A stretch of 64,000 nucleotides of DNA from Burkholderiaceae bacterium (GCA_947447945.1 CANFLR010000003.1:1-64000); one strand, 5' to 3'. Shown: positions 43,752 to 55,664, counted from the first letter of the stretch. The notes: generated by a model not told the origin, from the sequence alone. Made by a program: numbers and translations.

Positions 43752-43846
43752 CGCAGTTGCAATTAGTAAACCCCGTTTAAGAGCTCGCTCCCTTCAAGCC
43801 TGGGGAAATACTGGTTCTCAGCATTCCTTGCAACGCTCCTTGAAGG
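43746..43846 (-). ncRNA. S-adenosylhomocysteine (SAH) riboswitch upstream of ahcY
   Basis: Minus strand CCUUCAAG-GAGCGUUGCAA-[GGAAUGCUG..CAGUAUUUCC hairpin]-CCAGG-CUUGAAGG...GCGCUC: P1 8 bp, conserved GAGCG(Y)UGCAA and CCAGGCU, 3' P4 strand. Confidence 0.9.
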
Positions 43847-43914
43847 TATGGGGAAATTGTAATCAATTTCGCCATATTTCGCTTCAATACAACTACATTC
43901 TGCTTATTTACTGC

Positions 43915-45081
43915 TTACAGGCCTGCTGCCGCACGTAAAGCAGGCGCTTTATCACACTGTTCCCAGGTAAATTCTGGCTCTTCACGACCAAAGTGGCCAT
44001 AAGCCGCCGTCTTACGATAGATTGGGCGCAATAGGTTCAAGGTCTTAATGATGCCCTTTGGACGAAGATCAAAATGCTCAGAAACCAATTGGGAAATCTT
44101 TTCATCAGAAATCTTACCGGTTCCATAGGTGCTCACCATAACTGATGTTGGCTTGGCCACACCAATTGCATATGACACCTGGACCAAGCATTTCGTAGCC
44201 AAACCTGCGGCCACGACATTCTTGGCAACATAGCGCGCAGCATATGCAGCGGAGCGGTCAACTTTAGAGGGATCCTTACCCGAGAACGCACCGCCACCGT
44301 GAGGGGCAGAGCCGCCGTAGGTATCCACCACGATTTTCCGACCAGTTAAGCCGCAATCACCTTGTGGGCCGCCAATGACAAATCGACCGGTTGGGTTTAC
44401 TAAATAATTGATTGCGCCTTTAACCAAGTGCTTTGGCAACACTGGCTTAATAATTTCTTCAATTACTGCTTCACGCAATTTTTCGAGAGAAATATCTTCA
44501 TCATGTTGAGTGGATAGCACTACGGTATCAATCGCATCAGGCTTACCATCTACGTAACGCAGGGTAACTTGAGACTTGGCATCAGGGCGCAACCAGCTTA
44601 AACGGCCATCACGTCTAAGCTGAGACTGGCGCTCTACCAAGCGATGGGACAAGTGAATTGGCAATGGCATTAGTTCGGCCGTCTCATCACAAGCGTAACC
44701 AAACATTAGACCTTGGTCACCAGCACCCAGCTCTAATTCATCATCGTGCGCATGATTAACGCCTTGGGCAATATCGGGACTTTGCTTGTCATAGGCAACC
44801 AATACTGCACAGCCCTTGTAATCAATACCATAGGCAGTATTGTCGTAGCCAATTTCACGCAAAGTATTGCGGGCTACCTGAATGTAATCGACGTTTGCAT
44901 TTGTGGTGATCTCACCAGCCAATACCACCAAGCCGGTATTACACAAAGTTTCCGCGCCGACGCGTGCCGTTGGGTCTTGGGCCAAGATGGCATCCAAAAC
45001 TGCATCAGAGATCTGATCTGAAACTTTATCGGGGTGACCTTCAGAAACAGACTCTGAGGTAAAGAAGTAATCATTTGCCAT
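43915..45081 (-). CDS. metK: S-adenosylmethionine synthetase
   Basis: [60 protein letters not shown]. Confidence 0.98.
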   Translation of the reverse strand: MANDYFFTSESVSEGHPDKVSDQISDAVLDAILAQDPTARVGAETLCNTGLVVLAGEITTNANVDYIQVARNTLREIGYDNTAYGIDYKGCAVLVAYDKQSPDIAQGVNHAHDDELELGAGDQGLMFGYACDETAELMPLPIHLSHRLVERQSQLRRDGRLSWLRPDAKSQVTLRYVDGKPDAIDTVVLSTQHDEDISLEKLREAVIEEIIKPVLPKHLVKGAINYLVNPTGRFVIGGPQGDCGLTGRKIVVDTYGGSAPHGGGAFSGKDPSKVDRSAAYAARYVAKNVVAAGLATKCLVQVSYAIGVAKPTSVMVSTYGTGKISDEKISQLVSEHFDLRPKGIIKTLNLLRPIYRKTAAYGHFGREEPEFTWEQCDKAPALRAAAGL

Positions 45082-45115
45082 TGCATATTCCTTTAAAAAT
45101 TAACACGATCTGTGG

Positions 45116-45186
45116 GACAACTCGACGTGCCAGGAACTACAACGGCGACGCTTTAGCAGAATTTTTGAATCGCCCTGCAAGTTGTC
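45116..45186 (-). ncRNA. Candidate structured metK 5' leader (possible cis-regulatory RNA)
   Basis: 9-bp closing helix GACAACUUG (45186-45178) / CGAGUUGUC (45124-45116), inner GGCGA/UCGCC and CAG(G)/CCUG helices; competing upstream CGAGUU/AACUUG hairpin. Confidence 0.45.
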
Positions 45187-45205
45187 TTAACTCGGCGATA
45201 GATTG

Positions 45206-45235
45206 ATTTTATCTGAAAAAGTGCAAATTGATCAA
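45206..45235 (-). promoter_or_regulatory. Putative sigma70 promoter for metK
   Basis: Minus strand TTGATC - 18 nt - TAAAAT. Confidence 0.45.
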
Positions 45236-45284
45236 GTCGCCACTTAAATTTGTCGCTACCGGCTGCATTGAATATCATTGAAGG

Positions 45285-46148
45285 GTGCAAAAACAACTAC
45301 TCCAGCTCAGCCTGAATGCGATTGCCATGCTCCCTCTTGCAGTGGTGCAATGCATTGGGGCTTTTTTAGGCCTATTGGCCTACCTTGGCTCGGTTCAATA
45401 TCGCACTTTATTTCGCAACCAATATCAGGCAGTTGTTATGAGCCAACAGCTCCCCTTTACTCCATGGGCTGCTGCTGCAGAGTCTGGAAAGCTTTTCTCG
45501 GATAGTCTGTGGATCTGGAAAAATCCTCAAAAAGCCCTCAAACTGGTTGAAGTGCGAGATTGGGATCTTGTTAAGGCAGCCATTGATGAAGGGCATGGCT
45601 TAGTCATGCTAACCCCCCACTTGGGTGGCTTTGAAATCATTCCGCGCGTATTGGCACAGCATTTTCCAGCAACGATTCTGTATCGCCCCTCTCGACAAGC
45701 ATGGCTAAACGAGCTTGTAGAAGCAGGAAGAGCCTATCCCAATATGCAGTTTGTACCAACCAATTTAAATGGTGTGCGCCAAATGACGCGCGCACTCACA
45801 CGTGGTGAGGCGATTGGCATTCTTCCAGATCAAGTGCCTAGTGGTGGCGAAGGCGTTTGGGTCCCCTTCTTTGGGCGGCCCGCATACACCACACCACTAC
45901 CTGCAAGATTAGCGAACCGCAATAACACTCCCGTTGTCATGTTTACCGCTAAACGAAAATCGCTCGGTCAGGGCTGGCTCATGCAGGCAACTCGACTTGA
46001 GCCACTTTCAGCGGATTCATTGCTTGCGGCCAGCGAGCTGAATCAGGCTCTAGAACAGGCTATTCTGAAAGCTCCCGAGCAGTTTATTTGGGCCTATAAC
46101 CGCTACAAGCATCCAACCGGTGCAGAACTGCCGCCAAGCAATACATAA
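45285..46148 (+). CDS. Lysophospholipid/lipid A acyltransferase (LpxL/HtrB family), GTG start
   Basis: TPHLGGFEIIPR (HX4E), LPDQVPSGGEGVWVPFFGRPAYT. Confidence 0.9.
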   Translation: MQKQLLQLSLNAIAMLPLAVVQCIGAFLGLLAYLGSVQYRTLFRNQYQAVVMSQQLPFTPWAAAAESGKLFSDSLWIWKNPQKALKLVEVRDWDLVKAAIDEGHGLVMLTPHLGGFEIIPRVLAQHFPATILYRPSRQAWLNELVEAGRAYPNMQFVPTNLNGVRQMTRALTRGEAIGILPDQVPSGGEGVWVPFFGRPAYTTPLPARLANRNNTPVVMFTAKRKSLGQGWLMQATRLEPLSADSLLAASELNQALEQAILKAPEQFIWAYNRYKHPTGAELPPSNT

Positions 46149-46161
46149 GCGGTTTCTCAAG

Positions 46162-47058
46162 ATGACTTGGTTACAAAACCTCTTCAACTTTCTAGCGCTG
46201 AACCTGCTGCGCCTTTTTGCTTATCTACCTTATAAGCTAACAATTTACGTTGGCTATACCCTTGGATGGATTGCTGCGCACATTCCTAACGAACGCGCAA
46301 AAGTTGTTAAAACCAATTTACGTTTGTGTTTTCCAAATCTTTCCGAACGGCAATTAGATGCACTAGCACTTGAGCACTGGAAATTATTTGGGCGCAGCGT
46401 CATTGAAAGAAGTCGCATTTGGCTCGGCAGTGGCAAACAGATTACCGATATCGTGACCATTCAATCTGCCATTACTTTGGGAGATCGCAAACCACGCCTA
46501 TTAATCAATCCTCATTTTGTCGGGCTTGAAGGCGGCTTCATGGCGCTCTCTGTTCTGGCAAGCCAGCATCTCTGGCCCAGGGGTGCTGGACTTTACCAAA
46601 ACATGAAGAACCCCTTCTTTAATCAAAAAATGATTGAATGGAGAAATCGTTTTGGCGGAAAGTCCATTGAAAGACAAAGCCGTTTGCGTGACCTCATTCG
46701 AGAAATCCAAACGGGGAACTTTATTTTCATTGCTCCCGATATTGACCTTGGCCCAAGAGACTCTATTTTTGTGCCCTTCTTTGGTATCCAAACCAATACT
46801 ATTACTTCGGTCTCGCGCCTAGCAAGACTAAGTGGAGCAGAAGTCTGCTTCATGACTACCACCCTTAATCAAGATGGCAGAGGCTATACCTGCAAGATTG
46901 GCGAACCCTTGCCGAATTTTCCCAGTGATAATGTTGAGGCAGATACTGCCAAGCTAAACCAATACATCGAAGTACTTGTTCGCGAAAGACCGGCAGAGTA
47001 CTATTGGGTACACAAACGCTTTAAACATAGGCCGCCTGGCGAGCCAAGCTTATATTAA
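46162..47058 (+). CDS. Second LpxL/HtrB family lipid A acyltransferase
   Basis: NPHFVGLEGG (HX4E), APDIDLGPRDSIFVPFFG, VHKRFKHRPPGEPSLY. Confidence 0.9.
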   Translation: MTWLQNLFNFLALNLLRLFAYLPYKLTIYVGYTLGWIAAHIPNERAKVVKTNLRLCFPNLSERQLDALALEHWKLFGRSVIERSRIWLGSGKQITDIVTIQSAITLGDRKPRLLINPHFVGLEGGFMALSVLASQHLWPRGAGLYQNMKNPFFNQKMIEWRNRFGGKSIERQSRLRDLIREIQTGNFIFIAPDIDLGPRDSIFVPFFGIQTNTITSVSRLARLSGAEVCFMTTTLNQDGRGYTCKIGEPLPNFPSDNVEADTAKLNQYIEVLVRERPAEYYWVHKRFKHRPPGEPSLY

Positions 47059-47089
47059 TTTGTAACATTCATTTCACATAGGAAAGCTT

Positions 47090-47983
47090 TTGAGCACATC
47101 AGTACGCAAACTTCGCTTTACTAAAATGCATGGTGCTGGCAATGACTTCATTGTGCTCAATGGCATTAATCAAGACCTGGGTGGTATTACTCGTGAGCAA
47201 TGGCAAAAGCTAGCTCATCGTCAATTTGGTATTGGCGCAGATCAAATTCTCTTAGTTGAAAAAGCAAGGCGTCCGGATGCCGATTTTCGGTACCGGATTT
47301 TTAATGCTGATGGTGGAGAAGTAGAGCAGTGTGGTAATGGTTCGCGCTGCTTTGTACGCTTTGTATTAGATCAAGGTCTCTCCACTAAGAATCCTTTACG
47401 TGTTGAAGTTGCCCATATGGTTCTGACATTGAGGTCCCATCCCGATGGGCAGATTGAGGTCGACATGGGTGCGCCTATTTTTGAGCACTCGCAAATCCCC
47501 TTCAAGGCAGATGGCTTAGCAAGCAAACAAGAATTTCATGAAATGCTCTATGCGTTACCGATTAGCAAAAATCCTGGCGCACATGACGATTGGATCGGGG
47601 TGCTATCGATGGGTAACCCACACGCAGTTCAAGTGGTGGGTGATTTGAGTAGCGCCCCAGTCACAACAGAAGGACCCCTCATTGAAAAGCATCCCGCCTT
47701 TCCAAAGGGCGTAAATGCAGGTTATATGCAAATCCTCAATCGACATGAAATCAAACTCCGGGTCTTTGAGCGTGGCGCTGGGGAAACCCTTGCATGCGGA
47801 ACTGGTGCTTGCGCTGCAGTTGTTTCAGGTATTCGTCGCGGCATGTTGGATACTCCCGTCAAAGTGCGTACACGCGGAGGGGAGTTACACATCGCCTGGG
47901 GTGGCATCGTCAATGATGTCGCTCAATCCGTCATCATGACCGGACCAGCCACTACCGTGTTTGAAGGTGAAACAGAGATCTAA
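47090..47983 (+). CDS. dapF: Diaminopimelate epimerase, TTG start
   Basis: [31 protein letters not shown]. Confidence 0.96.
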   Translation: MSTSVRKLRFTKMHGAGNDFIVLNGINQDLGGITREQWQKLAHRQFGIGADQILLVEKARRPDADFRYRIFNADGGEVEQCGNGSRCFVRFVLDQGLSTKNPLRVEVAHMVLTLRSHPDGQIEVDMGAPIFEHSQIPFKADGLASKQEFHEMLYALPISKNPGAHDDWIGVLSMGNPHAVQVVGDLSSAPVTTEGPLIEKHPAFPKGVNAGYMQILNRHEIKLRVFERGAGETLACGTGACAAVVSGIRRGMLDTPVKVRTRGGELHIAWGGIVNDVAQSVIMTGPATTVFEGETEI

Positions 47984-47993
47984 GGCGCCTAGC

Positions 47994-48662
47994 CTAGATC
48001 CCGTATTTTTCGCGGTAGGCTTTTACTGCTGGCAAATAATGCGTTAGCTCGGTAGCGCTAGATGCCGTTAAAAAAGCCATTAGGTCAGCCAGATTTGCAA
48101 TCGCGATCACCGGTAAACCAAACTCTTTTTCAACTGCTTGCACTGCTGATTGATCGCCAATCTCAACCGCGGTGCCCGACCTCTCCATGCGATCCAAGGC
48201 AATCAACACCGCAGCCGGCTCTGCTCCAGCTTTGCGAATGAGCTCAACCGACTCCCGCACTGACGTTCCAGCAGAAATCACGTCATCGATGATCACCACC
48301 CTACCTTTGACCGGAGCACCAACCAGTGTGCCACCCTCACCGTGATCTTTGGCTTCTTTACGGTTGTAGGCATAAGGCACATTACGACCTCCATCAGCCA
48401 AAGCAATTGCTGTAGCAGCAGCCAAAGTAATGCCCTTATAGGCCGGGCCATACAGCATGTCAAACCCAATTTTCGACTCTTGCAAGGCTTTGGCGTAATA
48501 ACGACCCAAGGCGCTTAAGCGTGCCCCATCATTAAAACCACCCGCATTGAAAAAATAAGGGGAAAGTCTGCCTGCTTTGGTTTTAAACTCCCCGAACGAC
48601 AAAACCTTTGCCTCAAGGGCAAAACGAATAAAGTTAACTTGATTAGAATTTTCAGAGCTCAT
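47994..48662 (-). CDS. pyrE: Orotate phosphoribosyltransferase
   Basis: GRLSPYFFNAGGFNDG, VVIIDDVISAGTSVRESVELI. Confidence 0.96.
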   Translation of the reverse strand: MSSENSNQVNFIRFALEAKVLSFGEFKTKAGRLSPYFFNAGGFNDGARLSALGRYYAKALQESKIGFDMLYGPAYKGITLAAATAIALADGGRNVPYAYNRKEAKDHGEGGTLVGAPVKGRVVIIDDVISAGTSVRESVELIRKAGAEPAAVLIALDRMERSGTAVEIGDQSAVQAVEKEFGLPVIAIANLADLMAFLTASSATELTHYLPAVKAYREKYGI

Positions 48663-48670
48663 AGGACTAC

Positions 48671-49453
48671 ATGTTACGCATCATTTCAGCCAATCTCAAC
48701 GGTATCCGTTCCGCAGTCAAAAAAGGCTTTCTGCCATGGGCTGTCAGTCAAAAAGCTGACTTTATTTGCATGCAAGAGCTCAAGGCCCAGCGCGATGACT
48801 TAGAGGATGAGATTCTTAATCCAGATGGCCTACATGGTTACTTTCATCATGCTGAGAAAAAAGGCTACAGTGGCTGCGGTATCTATACACCCCACAAGCC
48901 AGATAATGTGCTCTATGGCTATGGCAATGAAGAGTTTGATGCTGAGGGTCGATATGTAGAGGTTCGCTTCAAACAGCTCTCTGTAATCTCAGTCTATATG
49001 CCCTCTGGGTCTAGCTCCCCAGAACGGCAAGAAGCCAAGTACCGCTATCTCGATAGTTTCTTACCCCATCTTATTGCACTCAAAAAATCCGGTGGAGAAA
49101 TCGTTCTTTGCGGCGACGTCAATATTGCTCACCATGAGATCGATCTCAAAAACTGGAAAGGCAATGTCAAGAACTCCGGATTTTTACCCGAAGAGCGCGC
49201 TTGGCTCACGCAACTCTTTAATGAAATCGGGTATGTAGACGTCTACAGGTCAATTGAGCCTGAGGCTGGAGAGGGCTGCTATACCTGGTGGAGCAATCGT
49301 GGCCAAGCCTATGCCAAGAATGTGGGTTGGCGTATTGACTATCAGATCGCCACCCCCGGAATTGCCGCTAGCGCCAAGAAGACCTCTGTTTATAAAGATG
49401 AACGCTTTTCAGACCACGCGCCCTTAATCATCGACTATGACTGGTCTACTTAA
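48671..49453 (+). CDS. xth: Exodeoxyribonuclease III
   Basis: SANLNGIRSAVKKGF, CMQELKAQ, GDVNIAH, SDHAPLIIDY. Confidence 0.93.
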   Translation: MLRIISANLNGIRSAVKKGFLPWAVSQKADFICMQELKAQRDDLEDEILNPDGLHGYFHHAEKKGYSGCGIYTPHKPDNVLYGYGNEEFDAEGRYVEVRFKQLSVISVYMPSGSSSPERQEAKYRYLDSFLPHLIALKKSGGEIVLCGDVNIAHHEIDLKNWKGNVKNSGFLPEERAWLTQLFNEIGYVDVYRSIEPEAGEGCYTWWSNRGQAYAKNVGWRIDYQIATPGIAASAKKTSVYKDERFSDHAPLIIDYDWST

Positions 49454-50714
49454 GTTCACTGGAGATATCAGTCTCTGCAGTTTCATTCCAAGGCGCAATT
49501 TTCATCAATAAGAGCATGCCTGGAATAGCGAGGACAAAACACAGTATGAAGAAATCAAACCAGCCGAGCGCCTCAACGATATAACCCGTTATGGCATTAA
49601 TAAATGTACGAGGCACTGCAGCAAGACTCGTGAATAAGGCAAATTGGGTTGCTGTGTACCGAGGATCTGTTGTCTGAGCAATATAGGCGGTGAAAGCTGC
49701 GGTGCCCAAACCAACTGCAAAGGCTTCAAAACCAATCACCCATGCCAATACCCAAGGACTCAGTCCAACCTTAGCCAAGATAGCAAAACCTAAAATTGCT
49801 ACCGCTTGCAATACCCCAAAAATCCACAGTCCACGCGCAATAGTCATCTTCTGTAGCCAATAAGCACCCAGTAAGCCCCCGCCTAAGCTTGCCCACAAGC
49901 CTGCATTCTTAGCAACTAAGCCAATCTGAGTACGAGTAAAGCCAAGATCCATATAAAAAGGCGTAGCTAAAGCAGTTGCCATCGAGTCCCCGAGCTTATA
50001 TAGAAATATAAAAGCCAAAATAAGCAGCGCAAATTTCCAGCCACGCCGATGAATAAATTCCTTGAATGGCTCAATCACTGCAGCACGCAATGTTTGCGGT
50101 GGCGTGCCGCGCAAAGAAGGCTCGGGAAGCAGGAGTGTTGTCAAAATGCCAACCGAAATAAATGCGCCCGTGATCATAAAAACTGTTGACCATGGCATAA
50201 AGTCTGACAGGATGAGTGAAAGTGATCCTGGTACCAATGTCGACAACTTATAGGCATTTACAAACACTGCGGTACCAGAACCTAATTGTGAATCTGCAAG
50301 CCACTCTCGGCGATAGGCATCAATCACAATATCTTGGCTTGCTGAGAAAAAAGCAATGATGGCTGCAAGCCATACGACAATCCAAATATCCGTTACGGGA
50401 TTAAAACAACCCATCACCATGACTGCTGCCATCGTGATCACTTGTGTAATGAGCATCCAGCCACGACGTCTTCCCAAGAGTGGAATCGGATAACGATCCA
50501 AAAAAGGTGACCATAAAAATTTCCAGGTATAGGGAAAACCTACCAAAGCGAATAAACCAATCGCCTTTAAATCAACGCCTTCTGATCTCAACCATGCCGA
50601 TAGTAAGTTGTATAGAATGAATAAAGGAAGCCCGCTAGTAAAGCCCAAGAAGGCGCAAGCTACTAAAGCCTTGGTATTGCTCGGGGTTTTAGGTGTTGAA
50701 GTGTTGTCGCTCAT
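49446..50714 (-). CDS. AmpG-like MFS transporter
   Basis: GFTSGLPLFILYNLLSAWLRSEGVDLKAIGLFALVGFPYTWKFLWSPFLDR. Confidence 0.9.
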   Translation of the reverse strand: MSDNTSTPKTPSNTKALVACAFLGFTSGLPLFILYNLLSAWLRSEGVDLKAIGLFALVGFPYTWKFLWSPFLDRYPIPLLGRRRGWMLITQVITMAAVMVMGCFNPVTDIWIVVWLAAIIAFFSASQDIVIDAYRREWLADSQLGSGTAVFVNAYKLSTLVPGSLSLILSDFMPWSTVFMITGAFISVGILTTLLLPEPSLRGTPPQTLRAAVIEPFKEFIHRRGWKFALLILAFIFLYKLGDSMATALATPFYMDLGFTRTQIGLVAKNAGLWASLGGGLLGAYWLQKMTIARGLWIFGVLQAVAILGFAILAKVGLSPWVLAWVIGFEAFAVGLGTAAFTAYIAQTTDPRYTATQFALFTSLAAVPRTFINAITGYIVEALGWFDFFILCFVLAIPGMLLLMKIAPWNETAETDISSELK

Positions 50715-50725
50715 GCCCAGTAGGC

Positions 50726-51307
50726 TTATGCACGACGAACGCGGAATAAAGCAAGGCTACCAAATAGATTTGGCAATAAAGTAACCTCGCGACCTTCGTG
50801 CAAGATGCAACGATCAACGATCTTTAATCCCAGACTGGAAGCCAGCCTTTCAAAATCAGCCACTGTCAGTACGCGCACATTCGGCGTGTTGTACCACTGA
50901 TAGGGAAGACTCTTAGACACCGGCATATGACCAAATCCCACTGCCAAGCGATGTGACCAATGACCAAAGTTTGGAAAAGAGACCACTGATTCCTTGCCAA
51001 CCCGAACCACCTCACGCAAAATCTTTTCAGTTTGATGAATGGTTTGCAAGGTTTGAGACAAAACAACCGTGTCAAAACTATTGTTCTCAAATAAGGCTAG
51101 GCCTCCCTCGAGATTTTGCTGAATCACATTTAAACTTTTTTGAACGCAGGACAGCACGCGCGCATCATCAATTTCAACACCATAGGCATGCACCGGTTTT
51201 TGTTTTTGCAAAAACTCTAAAAAGCTACCATCCCCACAACCCAGATCCAAGACCTGGCTATTAGGCTCTATCCATTTAGAGATGGCTACAAAGTCTGCGC
51301 GCTTCAT
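50726..51307 (-). CDS. metW: Methionine biosynthesis protein MetW
   Basis: [19 protein letters not shown] overlap with metX. Confidence 0.93.
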   Translation of the reverse strand: MKRADFVAISKWIEPNSQVLDLGCGDGSFLEFLQKQKPVHAYGVEIDDARVLSCVQKSLNVIQQNLEGGLALFENNSFDTVVLSQTLQTIHQTEKILREVVRVGKESVVSFPNFGHWSHRLAVGFGHMPVSKSLPYQWYNTPNVRVLTVADFERLASSLGLKIVDRCILHEGREVTLLPNLFGSLALFRVRRA

Positions 51308-52443
51308 TTAAGGGCCTCACGCATTGTTCCAAAGTAAGCACGAATGAGGTTGTGATAACGCGGGTCATCTAACAAAAAAGCATCGTGTCCATGGGGAGCA
51401 TCAATCTCCGCGTAACTGACTTCACTCTTATTACTCAGTAAAGACTCCACAATTTCGCGACTACGATTTGGCGGGAAGCGCCAATCGGTTGAAAAACTGA
51501 CGACCAAAAACTTAGCCTGCACTTCTGCTAGCGCCCGATTCAAGCTACCTTCATAACGACGTGAAGGATCAAAGTAATCTAAAGCACGAGTAATCAACAG
51601 ATAGGTGTTGGCGTCAAAATAAGTGGAAAACTTATCACCCTGATGGCGTAAGTAACTTTCCACTTCAAACTCGACGTCAAAGCTAAAACGATAATCGTTT
51701 GACTCACCATTGGGTCGTTGTAATTCACGGCCAAATTTTTCAGCCATGTCATCATCCGACAAATAGGTGATATGACCGACCATACGCGCCAATCTCAATC
51801 CGCGCTTAGGCACTACATCAAACTCATAGTAGTTCCCCCCATGAAAATCAGGGTCGGACAGGATGGCATTACGAGCAACTTCGTTAAACGCAATATTCTG
51901 GGCACTCAATTTGGGGGTCGAAGCAATTACCACACAGTGATCTAGGCGCTTAGGAAACTGAATTGACCAGGCCATCGCCTGCATACCACCAAGGCTACCC
52001 CCCATCACCGCAGCAAACTTTCGAATACCCAGCTTATCAGCTAGGCGTGCTTGGGTGTTCACCCAATCTTCCACGGTCACTACGGGAAAATCTGCGCCGT
52101 AAGGCTTGCTAGTTGCTGGATTGATACTCATCGGCCCAGTAGACCCAAAACAAGAACCTAAATTATTCACACCAATCACGAAAAAATGGTCGGTATCAAC
52201 TGGCTTGCCAGGGCCAATCATACTATCCCACCAGCCAATGTCTTCAGCATCTTCTGGGGCAGGTCCCGCAACATGATGAGAAGCATTTAAGGCATGACAA
52301 ATCAGAACGGCATTACTTTTATCAGCGTTTAACTTGCCGTAAGTTTCAATGACTAAGTCATAGCCCGATAACATGGCGCCACTCTGCAAAGGCAAGGGCT
52401 CGGCAAAGTGGATAGTATTTCTAGAGAGGTGTAGCTCGCTCAT
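51304..52443 (-). CDS. metX: Homoserine O-acyltransferase MetX
   Basis: [34 protein letters not shown]. Confidence 0.95.
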   Translation of the reverse strand: MSELHLSRNTIHFAEPLPLQSGAMLSGYDLVIETYGKLNADKSNAVLICHALNASHHVAGPAPEDAEDIGWWDSMIGPGKPVDTDHFFVIGVNNLGSCFGSTGPMSINPATSKPYGADFPVVTVEDWVNTQARLADKLGIRKFAAVMGGSLGGMQAMAWSIQFPKRLDHCVVIASTPKLSAQNIAFNEVARNAILSDPDFHGGNYYEFDVVPKRGLRLARMVGHITYLSDDDMAEKFGRELQRPNGESNDYRFSFDVEFEVESYLRHQGDKFSTYFDANTYLLITRALDYFDPSRRYEGSLNRALAEVQAKFLVVSFSTDWRFPPNRSREIVESLLSNKSEVSYAEIDAPHGHDAFLLDDPRYHNLIRAYFGTMREALK

Positions 52444-53096
52444 TCGGAGAGAAGAATGCGAAGGCTAATATCAGATGCATCCGTGGGTAACTTCTTAAAA
52501 CCACTGCGTGCAAAACGATGCCAGCGACCCAAAACAAAACTCATCAACATCGCCGCCCGAATGCTAACTTCCTCTTGCCCTATCTGTGCCCATGTACCGC
52601 CTTGAGTTTGGGCAATCCGCAAAGCCTGCTTTAAAGAAGCCTCGACACGATCTAAGACTTGAGTAATTCGCTCCTGCAAGCGATCATCTTCTTGCAATAA
52701 CGCATCGCCCAACAATACGCGGGTCATACCAGGATTTTTTTCTGCGAAGAAAAGTAGCATCTGCAAAATACCGCGTGCTTGTGCAAGCCCAGACTCTTCT
52801 TTTTGATTGATCTGGTTTATCAAACCAAAAACGGTTTGCTCAATAAAGGCAATCAAGCCCTCAAACATTTGCGCTTTGCTGGCAAAGTGACGGTATAGAG
52901 CAGCTTCAGAAACTTGAATTTGGGCAGCTAATGCCGCAGTGGTAACGCGCTCACCCTTAGGGTGTTGCAACATCTCAGCAAGCACTTGCAAAATCTGTAA
53001 ACGACGCTCACCGGGGCGGGGACGCTTGCGTACCTTGCCAGCCTCTCCATTAATGGTTTCGATCTCTGACGGCTCTAAAGAATCACGCATGATCAT
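52440..53096 (-). CDS. slmA: Nucleoid occlusion factor SlmA (TetR fold)
   Basis: [38 protein letters not shown]. Confidence 0.9.
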   Translation of the reverse strand: MIMRDSLEPSEIETINGEAGKVRKRPRPGERRLQILQVLAEMLQHPKGERVTTAALAAQIQVSEAALYRHFASKAQMFEGLIAFIEQTVFGLINQINQKEESGLAQARGILQMLLFFAEKNPGMTRVLLGDALLQEDDRLQERITQVLDRVEASLKQALRIAQTQGGTWAQIGQEEVSIRAAMLMSFVLGRWHRFARSGFKKLPTDASDISLRILLSE

Positions 53097-53112
53097 ATCT
53101 CTTGTCTATAGC

Positions 53113-54521
<1,409 letters not shown>

Positions 54522-54623
54522 TTCATTCTTTCCGAGGATTTGAAGCATTATTGCCTCATTCTGCCAAAGTTTTACGACCTTTTATCAATATTGACCGTGG
54601 CGGCAGATTGTATCCGAACCTGC

Positions 54624-55664
54624 CTAAGCTAAACACCCCTCGAGCCCAGCCATTAGGGTGTCCTTGGGTAAATCAATGCCGATAAATACCATCCGGGTCT
54701 GCTTGGGCTCAACCCCCCATAAACCAGCCAAATCACTACCCATCATCTGGTGAACCCCCTGCAATACCACTTTTCGGTTACTTCCCTTCACATAGAGGAC
54801 ACCCTTATAGCGCAGCATCTTCTCCCCAAATACCTCCAAAATGCCCCCCAAGAAGTCTTCCAATTTTTGATGATCAAAGGGTTTATCACTACGAAAAACA
54901 AAGGATTGGATCCGGTCTGTGTGTCCTGCATGGTCATGATGATGGTCATGGCCGTGGTGATCGTGGCTATGGTCATGACCGCAATTGCTGTGATCATGGT
55001 CATCTTGCCCCAAGAAATGGGGGTCAATATCCAACTTAGCATTCAAATTAAAGCCCTTGAGGTCCAAAACCGCCTCCAATGGCACTACCCCTTTAGAAAT
55101 CCCGGTAATGGGCGCTCTGGGGTTCATATGCATCAGGCGGGCACGCAATGCCTCCACGTCGGCAGGGCTTACTAGGTCAGTCTTGGTAATAAAAATTTGA
55201 TCTGCAAAACCGACTTGACGCTGGGCTTCTTCATGTTCGGTAAGCTGATGCTGGCCATGCTTAGCGTCTACGAGAGTCACCACAGCATCCAAAACATAGT
55301 GATCAGCTACATCGTCATCCATAAAAAAGGTTTGGGCTACAGGGCCTGGATTAGCAACCCCAGTGGTCTCAATGACCACCCGATCAAAGCTAATCTTCTT
55401 TTCTTTACGCTGCTCCCAAAGCGCGTTCAGGGCATCGACTAGGTCCCCACGAATCGTGCAGCAAATACAACCATTACTCATCTGCACAATATTCTCTTCA
55501 CTGTCCTGAACCAAAATATCGTTATCGATATTCTCTTCGCCAAACTCATTTTCGATCACGGCAATTTTCTTGCCATGCTGCTCAGTCAGGATGTGTTTCA
55601 ACAGAGTCGTTTTACCGCTCCCCAAAAAACCTGTGAGAATCGTTACTGGTATTAATGCCATCAT
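54624..55664 (-). CDS. COG0523 (CobW/ZNG1-like) G3E GTPase with His-rich loop
   Basis: [22 protein letters not shown], His-rich stretch [28 protein letters not shown]. Confidence 0.94.
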   Translation of the reverse strand: MMALIPVTILTGFLGSGKTTLLKHILTEQHGKKIAVIENEFGEENIDNDILVQDSEENIVQMSNGCICCTIRGDLVDALNALWEQRKEKKISFDRVVIETTGVANPGPVAQTFFMDDDVADHYVLDAVVTLVDAKHGQHQLTEHEEAQRQVGFADQIFITKTDLVSPADVEALRARLMHMNPRAPITGISKGVVPLEAVLDLKGFNLNAKLDIDPHFLGQDDHDHSNCGHDHSHDHHGHDHHHDHAGHTDRIQSFVFRSDKPFDHQKLEDFLGGILEVFGEKMLRYKGVLYVKGSNRKVVLQGVHQMMGSDLAGLWGVEPKQTRMVFIGIDLPKDTLMAGLEGCLA

